Assembly: GCF_000058485.1 (NCBI RefSeq)
Contig: NC_008278.1
Span: 4,334,962 to 4,398,961 of the forward strand
Length of the DNA: 64,000 bases
Source of the DNA: Frankia alni ACN14a
GTDB taxonomy: Bacteria > Actinomycetota > Actinomycetes > Frankiales > Frankiaceae
Direction of reading: 5' to 3'
The notes beneath the pieces are model-generated. The model was not told the origin of the DNA, did no database searches, and saw only the letters and a program-made list of their open reading frames with translations. This document shows, piece after piece, positions 56,701 through 64,000 of this stretch. Position 1 is the stretch's first letter. The number at the start of each line of letters is the position of its first letter. The translations under genes and the position numbers were made by a program.

Positions 56701-59700
56701 TGGCGGGCTCGGCCGGCGGGTCGAGCCAGAGCCGCTCGCGGGCGAAGGCGTAGGTGGGCAGCGGGACGGTCACCGCGTCGTCGCCGAACAGCGCCCGCCA
56801 GTCCCACCGCACGCCGGCGATGAACGCCCGGGCGACGAACGACCCGATCGCCGCCAGCTCGCCGTGGCGTCGGTCCAGCGCGGCCAGGGCCACGACGCCG
56901 TCGCCGAGCTCGCAGTCGTCGGCCAACGGGGCCAGCACGGCGTCCGGCCCGACCTCCAGGAAGGTGGCGGCGCCCAGCTCTCGCAGCCGGGTCAGCGCGT
57001 CGGCGAACCGGACGGTCCCGCGGACCTGATCCACCCAGTGCCCGGCCGAACCCAGCGTCGGCGCATCGACCTCACGCGCGGTCAGGGTGGACACCAGGGT
57101 GCGGGTCATCGGGCCGGTGGCCGGCCGCCCGGCCGCGTCCCGGAACCGCTCGAGCATCGGGTCCATCCGGGCCGAGTGGAACGCATGGCTGACGGACAGC
57201 CGCCGGGTGCGGTGGCCCCGCTCGGCCAGGCGGGCGGCCAGCTCCACGACCTCGGTCTCGTCCCCGGAAATCACCACCGACCGCGGGCCGTTGACCGCCG
57301 CGAGGTCGACCCGCGACGCGGCCTGCTCGGCGAGGCTGCGTACCTCGTCGGCGGAGGCGCGCACCGAGACCATCGCGCCACCGCCGGGCAGCTCGTCCAT
57401 CAGGCCACCCCGGGCGGCCACCAGCGTGACGGCGTCGGCCAGCCGCAACGCCCCGCTGACGTGCGCGGCGGCGAGCTCGCCGATGGAGTGCCCGGCGACG
57501 AGATCGGCCGGCAGGCCCCAGGACTCCAGCAGGCGGAACAGCGCCACCTCGACGGCGAACAGCGCGGCCTGGGTGTACCTGGTCTGGTCGAGCCGGCCCG
57601 GTTGCGCGCCGGTGACGACCGCACGCACGTTCAGGCCCGCGACCCGGGCGAACTCGTCGCACACCGCGTCATACGCCGCCGCGTACACCCCGAACGCCTG
57701 GTAGAGGCCGGTTCCCATGCCGACACGCTGGCTGCCCTGACCGCTGAACAACACGGCCCTCGCGCCCGTCACCGGCTGGCCGGCGAACACCAGCGGGAGC
57801 GCCCCGGACGGGCCGGGGGGTACGACCTCGACCGGCCCGGGACCGGCGATCGCATCGAGTGCGGCGATCCGTTCGAGGCCGGAGATCAGCTCCTCGCGGG
57901 TGCGGCCGAGCACGACCGCCCGGTGCTCGAACGCGCTGCGGGTGGTCGCCAGCGACAGGGCGACGTCGGCGGCCCGTTGACCGGGTTCGTCCAGCAGGTG
58001 CTGCCGCAGCCGAACCGCCTGCCGGCGCAGCCCGTCCGGGGTGCGCGCGCTGAGCACCCAGGGCAGCAGCGGCGTTTCGGGACCGGCCTCGCCGGGGGCT
58101 GTTCCCCCGGCCGCGCTGACGCCATGCTCCGGCCTCGGCTCGGGGATCTGCGGGTGGACCTCCTCGGAGCCCGGCCCGGTCATCTGCTCGGCGTCCTGCT
58201 CGAGCACGATGTGGGCGTTGGTGCCGCTGATACCGAACGACGACACCGCGCTGCGGCGTGGCCGGCCCGAGTCGGGCCAGGGGAGCAGCGTGGTCGGCAC
58301 CGTGACGGTGCCCTGCGACCAGTCGATGTGCCCGCTCGGGCGGTCGAAGTGCAGGGTGGCGGGCACGGCGCCGTTGCGCATCGCCAGCACCAGCTTGATG
58401 ACCCCGGCCACGCCCGCCGCGGCCTGGGTGTGGCCGAGGTTCGACTTGAGCGAGCCCATCAGCAGGGGGCGGCCCTCGTCGCGGTCCCGGCCGTAGGTCG
58501 CCAGTACCGCACCCGCCTCGATCGGGTCGCCGAGCCGAGTCCCCGTGCCATGTGCCTCCAGCACGTCGACGTCGGCGGCCCGCAGTCCCGCGTCGCGCAG
58601 CGCGGCCCGGATCACCCGCTCCTGTGACGGGCCGTTCGGCGCCGTCAGGCCGTTGCTCGCGCCGTCCTGGTTCACCGCGGAGCCACGCATCAGCGCGAGC
58701 ACCCGGTGGCCGTGGCGGCGCGCGTCGGAGAGCCGTTCGAGTACCAGCACCCCGGCGCCCTCCGCCCAGGCGGTGCCGTCCGCGGCGGCCGAGAACGGCT
58801 TGCATCGGCCGTCCGGCGCGAGCCCCCGCTGCCGGCTGAACTCGACGAAGGTCGCCGGGCTTGCCATCACGGTCACGCCGCCCACCAGCGCGAGGCTGCT
58901 CTCACCCAGGCGCAGCGACCGGGCGGCGTCGTGCATCGCGACCAGCGAGGACGAGCACGCGGTGTCGATCGTCACCGCCGGGCCCTCCAACCCGAGGACG
59001 TACGACACCCGCCCGGAGGCGACACTGCCGGCGCTGCCGCTGACCAGGTATCCCTCCAGCTCGTGCGCGCCGCCGCGACGCTGGTGGACCCGCGCCCCGT
59101 AGTCGGAGTACATGACGCCGACGAACACCCCGCACGACGTGCCGCGCAGGGACGCCGGATCGATCCCGGCGTCCTCGACCGCCTCCCAGGCGGTCTGCAA
59201 CAGCAACCGCTGCTGCGGATCGACGGCGAGCGCCTCCCGCCGGCTGATGCCGAAGAACTCCGCGTCGAACTCGGCCGCGTCGTGCAGGAAGCCACCATGG
59301 CGGACGTAGGAGGTGCCCGGCCGCTCGGGATCCGGATCAAACAGGTCGGGGTCCCAACCCCGGTCGTCGGGGAACTCGGTGATCGCGTCGGTGCCCGCGG
59401 TGACCAGCCGCCACAGCTCGTCCGGCGTGCGCACGCCGCCGGGGAGACGGCAGGCCATCCCGACGATCGCGATCGGGTCCTCGCCGGTCCGCCCCGGCCC
59501 GCCCGCCGGTGCCGCGCCGGCCGCCTCGGCGCCGGCAGCCTCCGGTTCCGTGCCACCCTGCTGACTGGCGATGAGCCGGATCAGCGCGGTGGGGTTGGGA
59601 TGGTCGAACACCACCGTGCTCGCCAGCCGGACGCCGAACGCGGCGGTGAGGCGGTTACGCAGGTCGACGGCCATCAACGAGTCGAACCCGAGCTCGACGA

Positions 59701-62700
59701 ACGCCCGGTCGGCGTCGATGTCCGCCCGACTGGGGTGGCCGAGAACCTCGGCCACCGTGTCCAGAACCAGACCGGCGACGTCGGCCTGCGTCGCCGCAAC
59801 CGCCGCGAGTGGCGCCCGAGCGCGAGTCGCAGGCTCGCCGGAGCGCCCGAGCCGCCCGATCGCACGCGGATGGAGGTTCGCCGCGACGACCGACGGTACG
59901 CCGGCGCGCAGCGCCCGGTCGAACAGCGCAAGCCCCTCCGCCACGGTCATCGACCCGATGCCGGCGCGTTCAAGTCGAGCCAGGTCCCGCTCGGTGAGCC
60001 CGCCGGCCATCCCGGTGTCGACCTCCCACCGACCCCAGTGGATGGTCAGGGCGGACAGCCCAGCCCGGCGACGTTCGTGGCCGACCGCGTCGAGGGCGCT
60101 GTTCGCCGCGGCGTAGTTGCCCTGCCCGGCGGTGCCGAGGATCCCGGCGATCGAGCCGAACAGCACGAAGGCGTCCAGCTCGTCGCCACGGGTCAGCTCG
60201 TCGAGGTGCCGGGCCGCGAGGGCCTTCACGGCGACCACCGCGTCGACGGCGGCTTCCGAGAGCCGCTCGACGACGGCGTCCTCGGTCGTCCCGGCCGCAT
60301 GGATCACCGCGCTCAGCGGGGCGTCGAGGCCGGCGATCAGCTCGGCCAGGTCCTCGCGGCGGGTCACGTCGCAGGCCAGGACGAGCACGCGGGCCCCGAG
60401 CCCGGCGAGCTCCGCCTCGACGCGGGCGGCGTCGGGATGCGCCGGACCGGACCGGCTGACCAGCACAAGGTTGCGTACACCATGACGTTGCACGAGGTGA
60501 CGCGCGAGCTCGCGGCCCAGGGCACCGGTGCCGCCGGTGAGGAGCACGCTTCCGCCCGCGGCGCTGCGCGGCAGCAGCGGACCGGACGCCCCGCCGCCGT
60601 CGACCTGCCCCGCCGAACCCGCCGAACCCGCCGGCTCCACCGGTTCCGCCGCGTCGACCGATTCCGCCAGGTCTGCCGATTCCGCCAGGTCCGCCGCGTC
60701 CGCCAGGTCCGCCGCGTCCACCGGGTCTGCCGCGTCCACCGGGTCCAGCCTTGGGACCAACACCGTGGCGTCACGGATCGCGGCCCGGTCCACGGCGGCC
60801 CACTGGTCGGGCACCGTGACCGATCCGGCCTGGCCCACGTCGAGCAGCGCGAAGCGGCCCGGATGCTCCGCCTGCGCGGCCTGAACGAGGCCCCACACGG
60901 CGGCGACGACCGGGTCCGCAGCCTCACCTGCAGCCGTCGCGACGCCCCGGGTGACGAACACCAGCCGGGTGGACGCCGTCCGCTCGTCGGCCAGCCAGCG
61001 GGTGACGGCGAGCCTGGCCGCGTTCGCCGCGGCGCGGGGGTCGTCGCCAGGCGTCGGCGCGAACAGCACCGTGGCGGGCAGCGGCTCGCCGACGTCGCCC
61101 AGCAGCGCGTCGAGGTCGGCGAACGCCGCGTCCGCCGCCCCGCCGACGATGACGGTGCCGGCGCCGGGCGTGGTCGCCGGCCCCGCCTGCTCCCAGCCCA
61201 GGCGGTACAGCTCGGCCGCCGACGCCAGCGCGCGCAGCCGGACCCGCGCGACGGTGAGCAGCGGGGCGCCGGTCGGGTCGGTCAGCTCCAGTCGGTAGGT
61301 GCCGGGCGTGGCCGGCACGAGCCGCACGCGCGCCTGTCCCCCCCGCGCCTGCCGCTCCCGCACCGCATGCAGCCGGACCCCGTCAAGCGCGTACGGCACC
61401 CAGCGCGGGCCGCCGAGGTCGTTGAGCGCCAGGACATGCAGGGCGACGTCCACGACAACCGGATGCAGGTGGTAGTGCGCGCTGTCGGCCAGGACCGGCG
61501 TCGGGACCTCGATCTCGGCAGACAGCGTGCCGCCGTCGCGCCAGGCCGCGCGCAGCCCGCGGAAGGCCGGCCCGTACTGATAGCCGTGCTCGGCCAGCAG
61601 CTCGTACGTGGCCGTCGCGTCGCCGAGGTCGAGGCGCTCGCCCCTGCGCTCCCACGATTCTGCGGGTGCACGGGAGCCGGCGTCGGACGGGCCGGGGGCC
61701 TCGCCCGCCGGGCCCTGGTCGGTGAGCAGCGCGGTGGCACACGTGGTCCACGCGGCGCGCCCGTCCGGCCGGCCGGACCGAGCCCGCAGGACGCACTCAC
61801 CGGAGGGCGCGACCGTCGCCTGGAACGCGGCCTGCCCCTCGCCGTCCAACACCAGCGGGCTGTGCACGACGAAGTCGTCGACGCCCGGCCGGCCGGTGGA
61901 CGCGCCCGCGGCCCGGACGAGTTCGAGCAGCACCGCCGCGGGCACGAGGGTGCGCCCGTCGATCCGGTGGTCGGCCAGCCACGGCTGCGTGTGCGACGAG
62001 AGCAGGCCGGTGAACATCGAACCGGCCCCGTTCGGCAGCTCCACCGCCGCCGCCAGCAGCGGGTGAGGCGTGCCGTCCAGCCCCAGATCGGTGGGCCGCG
62101 CCGGCTCGGGCGCGGGATTGAGCCAGTACCGCCTGGTCTGGAACGGGTAGGTGGGCAGCTCGACGTACCGGCCGCCGGCGAAGAACGGCACGAGGTCCAC
62201 CGCCGTCCCGGCGACGTGCACTCGGCTGAGCGCCTCGCGCACGGACGCCGGCTCGGGGCGCCGCGGGTGCAGCAGGGGCACGGCGAGGACCTCGTCCACG
62301 GTGTCCTGCACCATCGCGGACAGCGACCCGTCGGGGCCTAGTTCGACGAACCGGGTCGTCCCCGCGCCGTGTGCGGCGCGGACGGCGTCGGCGAACCTGA
62401 CCGGGCGGCGAAGCTGCTCCAGCCAGTAGTCCGCCCCGGACATCTCCTCGGCGTCGGCGATCCGGCCGGTCAGGGTGGACACGATCGACGTCGCGGCGGG
62501 GGCGAACGTGACCTCGGCGAGGACCGCGCGCCAGCGTGCGAGCACGTCGTCCATGTGCGGCGAGTGGAAGGCGTGGCTGACCGCGAGCCGGGTGGCCCGG
62601 CGGCCGCCGTCCTTCCAGCGCGCGACGAGCTGGTCCACCGCGTCGGCGTCGCCGGACAGCACGACCGAGGCGGGCCCGTTGACGGCGGCGACGGCGACCC

Positions 62701-64000
62701 GGCCGCCGGTCTCGGCGACCAGGTCCCCGGCCTCGTCCTCGGTGGCGGCGAACGCGGCCATCGCGCCGCCCTCGCGGGCGGACTGCATCAGCTCACCGCG
62801 GGCGGCGACCAGGGCGCAGGCGTCGGACAGCCCCAGGATCCCGGCGACATGCGCGGCGGCCAGCTCGCCGACCGAATGGCCGAGCAGGAGGTCCGGTGTG
62901 AGCCCGTGGCTTTCGACCATCCGGTACAGCGCGACCTGCAGGGCGAACAGCGCCGGCTGGGCATACCGGGTCTGGCGCAGCCGGTCGGCGTCACCGTCGA
63001 CGAGGTCGTGCAGGCGGACGCCGAGCAGCGGGTCGAGGTGCGCGGCGACCTCGTCGAAGGCCGCGGCGTAGGCCGTCGACGCCGCCAGCAGGCCCGCGCC
63101 CATGCCCCGCCGCTGGGAGCCCTGGCCGGTGAACAGCAACGCCAGCCGCTGATCGGGCTGGGCCCGCCCGCGCCTGAGCGCGGGGTGCGCGGTCCCGCCG
63201 GCCAGCGCCCGCAGCGCCGGCAGGACGGTGTCGGCGTCGACCAGCACCGCCGCGCGCTCGGTGAACTGGGTCCGGTGGCGCGCCAACGTGAACGCGACAT
63301 CGACCAGCGCGGGCGCGCCCGCGGAGGCGAGCAGGTCACCGAGGGCGCTCGCCTGCGCCTGCAGCGCCGACTCCGTCCGCGCGGACAGCAGCAGCGGCAC
63401 CGGGCCGGCGTCCACAGCCGACTCGGTCGTGTCGGGCCGGTCGCGCGTGTCGGTCGTGTCGGAGGTGTCGGAGGTGTCGGAGGTGTCGGTGGGTGCCTGT
63501 TCGAGGATGACGTGCGCGTTCGTCCCACTGATACCGAACGACGACACCCCCACCCGCCGCGGCCGACCCCCCTGCGGCCACCCCACCTCCTCCCGCAACA
63601 ACGCCACCCCCGACCCCACCCACTCCACCCGCGGCGACGGCTCCTCCACAAACAACGTCCGCGGCAACACCCCCGCCCGCAACGCCATCACCATCTTGAT
63701 AACCCCACCCACACCCGCCGCCGCCTGCGTATGCCCCACATTCGACTTCAACGACCCCAACCACAACGGCACCTCACGACCACCACCCCCATACACCGCC
63801 GCCAACGCCCCCACCTCAATCGGATCCCCCAACCGCGTCCCCGTCCCATGACCCTCCACCACATCCACCTCACCCGCCGACACCCCCGCATCCGCCAAAG
63901 CCCGCACAATCACCCGCTCCTGCGCCCGACCACTCGGCGCCGTCAACCCATTCGACGCACCATCCTGATTCACCGCCGAACCCGCCACCACCGCCAACAC
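53777..64000 (-). CDS. Modular polyketide synthase, two modules KS-AT-DH-KR-ACP, 5' end beyond window
   Basis: The last 3407 residues of a larger protein; the start lies to the right of the window. Residues in this fragment: KS C-terminal third 1-165 (EGHGTGT, KSNVGHTQ), AT 280-590 (GHSVGE, HAFH: malonyl), DH 640-928 (HRIDGRTLVP, DVALH), KR 1147-1337 (TGGTGALG, NYAAAN), ACP 1410-1470 (LGFDSL); KS 1503-1930 (DTACSSS), AT 2077-2390 (GHSIGE, HAFH: malonyl), DH 2440-2733 (HALHGAPLLP, LDAALH), KR 2923-3113 (TGAGGALG, LDD for B-type), ACP 3257-3330 (IGLDSL). A C-terminal docking helix ends with DDEIFGLLDRELKD. The next PKS gene starts 18 bp downstream. Both modules should leave a trans double bond. 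Confidence 0.96.
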   Translation of the reverse strand: MLAVVAGSAVNQDGASNGLTAPSGRAQERVIVRALADAGVSAGEVDVVEGHGTGTRLGDPIEVGALAAVYGGGGREVPLWLGSLKSNVGHTQAAAGVGGVIKMVMALRAGVLPRTLFVEEPSPRVEWVGSGVALLREEVGWPQGGRPRRVGVSSFGISGTNAHVILEQAPTDTSDTSDTSDTTDTRDRPDTTESAVDAGPVPLLLSARTESALQAQASALGDLLASAGAPALVDVAFTLARHRTQFTERAAVLVDADTVLPALRALAGGTAHPALRRGRAQPDQRLALLFTGQGSQRRGMGAGLLAASTAYAAAFDEVAAHLDPLLGVRLHDLVDGDADRLRQTRYAQPALFALQVALYRMVESHGLTPDLLLGHSVGELAAAHVAGILGLSDACALVAARGELMQSAREGGAMAAFAATEDEAGDLVAETGGRVAVAAVNGPASVVLSGDADAVDQLVARWKDGGRRATRLAVSHAFHSPHMDDVLARWRAVLAEVTFAPAATSIVSTLTGRIADAEEMSGADYWLEQLRRPVRFADAVRAAHGAGTTRFVELGPDGSLSAMVQDTVDEVLAVPLLHPRRPEPASVREALSRVHVAGTAVDLVPFFAGGRYVELPTYPFQTRRYWLNPAPEPARPTDLGLDGTPHPLLAAAVELPNGAGSMFTGLLSSHTQPWLADHRIDGRTLVPAAVLLELVRAAGASTGRPGVDDFVVHSPLVLDGEGQAAFQATVAPSGECVLRARSGRPDGRAAWTTCATALLTDQGPAGEAPGPSDAGSRAPAESWERRGERLDLGDATATYELLAEHGYQYGPAFRGLRAAWRDGGTLSAEIEVPTPVLADSAHYHLHPVVVDVALHVLALNDLGGPRWVPYALDGVRLHAVRERQARGGQARVRLVPATPGTYRLELTDPTGAPLLTVARVRLRALASAAELYRLGWEQAGPATTPGAGTVIVGGAADAAFADLDALLGDVGEPLPATVLFAPTPGDDPRAAANAARLAVTRWLADERTASTRLVFVTRGVATAAGEAADPVVAAVWGLVQAAQAEHPGRFALLDVGQAGSVTVPDQWAAVDRAAIRDATVLVPRLDPVDAADPVDAADLADAADLAESADLAESVDAAEPVEPAGSAGSAGQVDGGGASGPLLPRSAAGGSVLLTGGTGALGRELARHLVQRHGVRNLVLVSRSGPAHPDAARVEAELAGLGARVLVLACDVTRREDLAELIAGLDAPLSAVIHAAGTTEDAVVERLSEAAVDAVVAVKALAARHLDELTRGDELDAFVLFGSIAGILGTAGQGNYAAANSALDAVGHERRRAGLSALTIHWGRWEVDTGMAGGLTERDLARLERAGIGSMTVAEGLALFDRALRAGVPSVVAANLHPRAIGRLGRSGEPATRARAPLAAVAATQADVAGLVLDTVAEVLGHPSRADIDADRAFVELGFDSLMAVDLRNRLTAAFGVRLASTVVFDHPNPTALIRLIASQQGGTEPEAAGAEAAGAAPAGGPGRTGEDPIAIVGMACRLPGGVRTPDELWRLVTAGTDAITEFPDDRGWDPDLFDPDPERPGTSYVRHGGFLHDAAEFDAEFFGISRREALAVDPQQRLLLQTAWEAVEDAGIDPASLRGTSCGVFVGVMYSDYGARVHQRRGGAHELEGYLVSGSAGSVASGRVSYVLGLEGPAVTIDTACSSSLVAMHDAARSLRLGESSLALVGGVTVMASPATFVEFSRQRGLAPDGRCKPFSAAADGTAWAEGAGVLVLERLSDARRHGHRVLALMRGSAVNQDGASNGLTAPNGPSQERVIRAALRDAGLRAADVDVLEAHGTGTRLGDPIEAGAVLATYGRDRDEGRPLLMGSLKSNLGHTQAAAGVAGVIKLVLAMRNGAVPATLHFDRPSGHIDWSQGTVTVPTTLLPWPDSGRPRRSAVSSFGISGTNAHIVLEQDAEQMTGPGSEEVHPQIPEPRPEHGVSAAGGTAPGEAGPETPLLPWVLSARTPDGLRRQAVRLRQHLLDEPGQRAADVALSLATTRSAFEHRAVVLGRTREELISGLERIAALDAIAGPGPVEVVPPGPSGALPLVFAGQPVTGARAVLFSGQGSQRVGMGTGLYQAFGVYAAAYDAVCDEFARVAGLNVRAVVTGAQPGRLDQTRYTQAALFAVEVALFRLLESWGLPADLVAGHSIGELAAAHVSGALRLADAVTLVAARGGLMDELPGGGAMVSVRASADEVRSLAEQAASRVDLAAVNGPRSVVISGDETEVVELAARLAERGHRTRRLSVSHAFHSARMDPMLERFRDAAGRPATGPMTRTLVSTLTAREVDAPTLGSAGHWVDQVRGTVRFADALTRLRELGAATFLEVGPDAVLAPLADDCELGDGVVALAALDRRHGELAAIGSFVARAFIAGVRWDWRALFGDDAVTVPLPTYAFARERLWLDPPAEPATAAALGMDEPDHPLLSAAVEMPGGAHSVYTGVLSTRRQPWLADHALHGAPLLPAAAVVDLFGWLAGRVGTTAVEELTLLAPVLLGGGDVRLRVTLERTPDGAAARIFGRVPGAEDWTLHAQASLVAAADAGGPAAGEPWSGEPSPAARPVDVAGVYPALAERGYDYGPSFQGLRALWRDGEHLVSEVDVAGGGPAELLDAALHGWIVAAGEGEDRDDGTIDVPHTWRDIRVHGAHGVPTGPLRVRVTPTGATSFSLAAVDTAGSPVFSVGEIALRPVEESLLRGAGAGAAPPSAYEVDWAPETLVPAPAPRGVTVLDLGADAAELRLPFPIVTDAREVTEPAGDPGAGPQVLVAVVSPGGAPDGDVPGPHGDPATAARAGIEAVRELIVATAEQTSLVVVTRGAVAAGGGDAVPRLSDAPVWGLVRTAQAEYPGRISLIDVDGRPDSLALLPDAIAARPAQLALRRGRAYRPRLRAVPSPGPRPGPRPGTGRFGAGTVLVTGAGGALGGVVARQLALAHGARHLLLVSRRGDADPGLHALAGELRSASVQVTVAACDLADHDAAQALLAGVGTEHPLTAVVHAAGVLDDAILAGMTAEQVDRVLRPKIDAAWNLHRLTAGSGLDAFVLFSSIAGIVGNAGQGAYAAANTFLDALASHRRAVGLPATSLAWGPWETGMAGELAAADRSRLGRLGLLPLTVDEGLALLDQALLDQPPLDQQPLDQQPLDQALLDQPLPDRGSGGTAALLVPARFDPRALARRAGQLPAVLTDLVPATAGASAPAGPVASGEYGGADGVGGAGGAAAARPVRLPQTVAGLDAAAARRIVEEAVLARIAEVLGLGGRAAVPADRGLFDIGLDSLTALELRNRLSEDVGLRLPTTLLFDHPTARALTDHLVELCAPAQAALDLAALDGLVATTAGLPADDERRGDLVRALRAALGTLGAGENNADERAFGMDSASDDEIFGLLDRELKD
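54503..54592 (-). repeat. 15-bp coding repeat, six copies, at the end of the last KR of the two-module fragment
   Basis: Units of CTGGTCGAGTGGCTG and variants (54503-54517 to 54578-54592) encode an LDQQP/LDQAL tract after the KR domain. It is an in-frame expansion of the normal LALLDQAL helix. Confidence 0.85.
60600..60745 (-). repeat. Degenerate repeat in KR linker
   Basis: Degenerate 12-15-bp units rich in GCGGACCTGGC-like motifs encode the acidic tract DAADPVDAADLADAADLAES before the KR nucleotide-binding motif of the first module. A comparable SDT-rich tract (63430-63490) follows the partial KS. Confidence 0.65.

Noticed and set aside
54956-62341. Two long plus-strand open frames (54956-58627 and 58706-62341)
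   Set aside because: Both are antisense to catalytic PKS domains and have no recognisable protein features.
1-64000. Mobile elements, tRNA or rRNA genes
   Set aside because: I looked for transposase or integrase motifs, long terminal inverted repeats and cloverleaf-like segments and saw none.

Overview
The window is very G+C-rich DNA with strongly C/G-ending codons, GTG starts and long antisense shadow frames. Together with two DUF574-type SAM methyltransferases, an SCO6745-like protein, a stomatin-like protein, several SDR/dioxygenase genes and a giant type I polyketide synthase, this points to a filamentous actinobacterium. Frankia or a relative is my best guess (inference); nothing in the window proves the genus. 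No rRNA, tRNA, CRISPR array, transposase or integrase was found.

Layout. 1-1559: a cut-off SDR and a DapB/amine-dehydrogenase-like oxidoreductase (-). 1819-2463: DsbA/FrnE-type protein ending in a perfect 16-bp hairpin. 2555-3818: Hsp20 plus a small Pro-rich protein (-), divergent from a MerR/HspR-like regulator (+). 3943-6699: methyltransferase, SDR and Zn-alcohol dehydrogenase (-). 6963-9480: a frameshifted pantothenate kinase-like gene divergent from a LysR regulator and a P-loop kinase; a perfect dyad sits at the lysR start. 9517-14301: NAD(P)-binding protein, DUF2231-Rieske fusion, AlkD-like protein, SRPBCC protein, SPFH protein and a small lipoprotein. 14448-18291: two-component system (kinase frameshifted at its end) divergent from a DHA2-type MFS pump. 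18455-23800: GAF-EAL protein, a VC0807-like membrane protein, a second membrane protein and a DUF2142 membrane protein. 24029-30653: an apparent catabolic island (tannase-like hydrolase with a PKD domain, two SDRs, TauD-type dioxygenase, class II aldolase). 30729-36541: two methyltransferases, an unknown 335-aa protein coupled to an APH-fold protein, and an SCO6745-family protein. 36905-38125: an orphan ABC substrate-binding lipoprotein.

38167-64000 (-) is the most important part: one edge of a modular polyketide cluster. In biosynthetic order it reads (cut off) KS-AT-DH-KR-ACP, KS-AT-DH-KR-ACP | KS-AT-DH(degenerate)-ACP, KS-AT-DH-ER-KR-ACP | KS-AT-ACP | FkbH-like glyceryl transferase/phosphatase. 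AT motifs predict malonyl, malonyl, methylmalonyl, methylmalonyl, malonyl. The predicted chain end is a diene, a ketone, CH(CH3)-CH2-CH(CH3), then a beta-keto thioester with no thioesterase domain. With a glyceryl-ACP-forming FkbH protein beside it, this matches extension modules 2-6 of an abyssomicin-type spirotetronate assembly line. The loading module, module 1, KSIII, glyceryl ACP and Diels-Alderase would have to lie beyond position 64000.

A second theme is short tandem duplication. Noncoding arrays have periods of 11, 16, 18 and 19 bp, and arrays inside genes have periods divisible by three (15 and 24 bp, plus imperfect repeats in polyketide linkers). This looks like widespread replication slippage that survives in genes only when the frame is kept.
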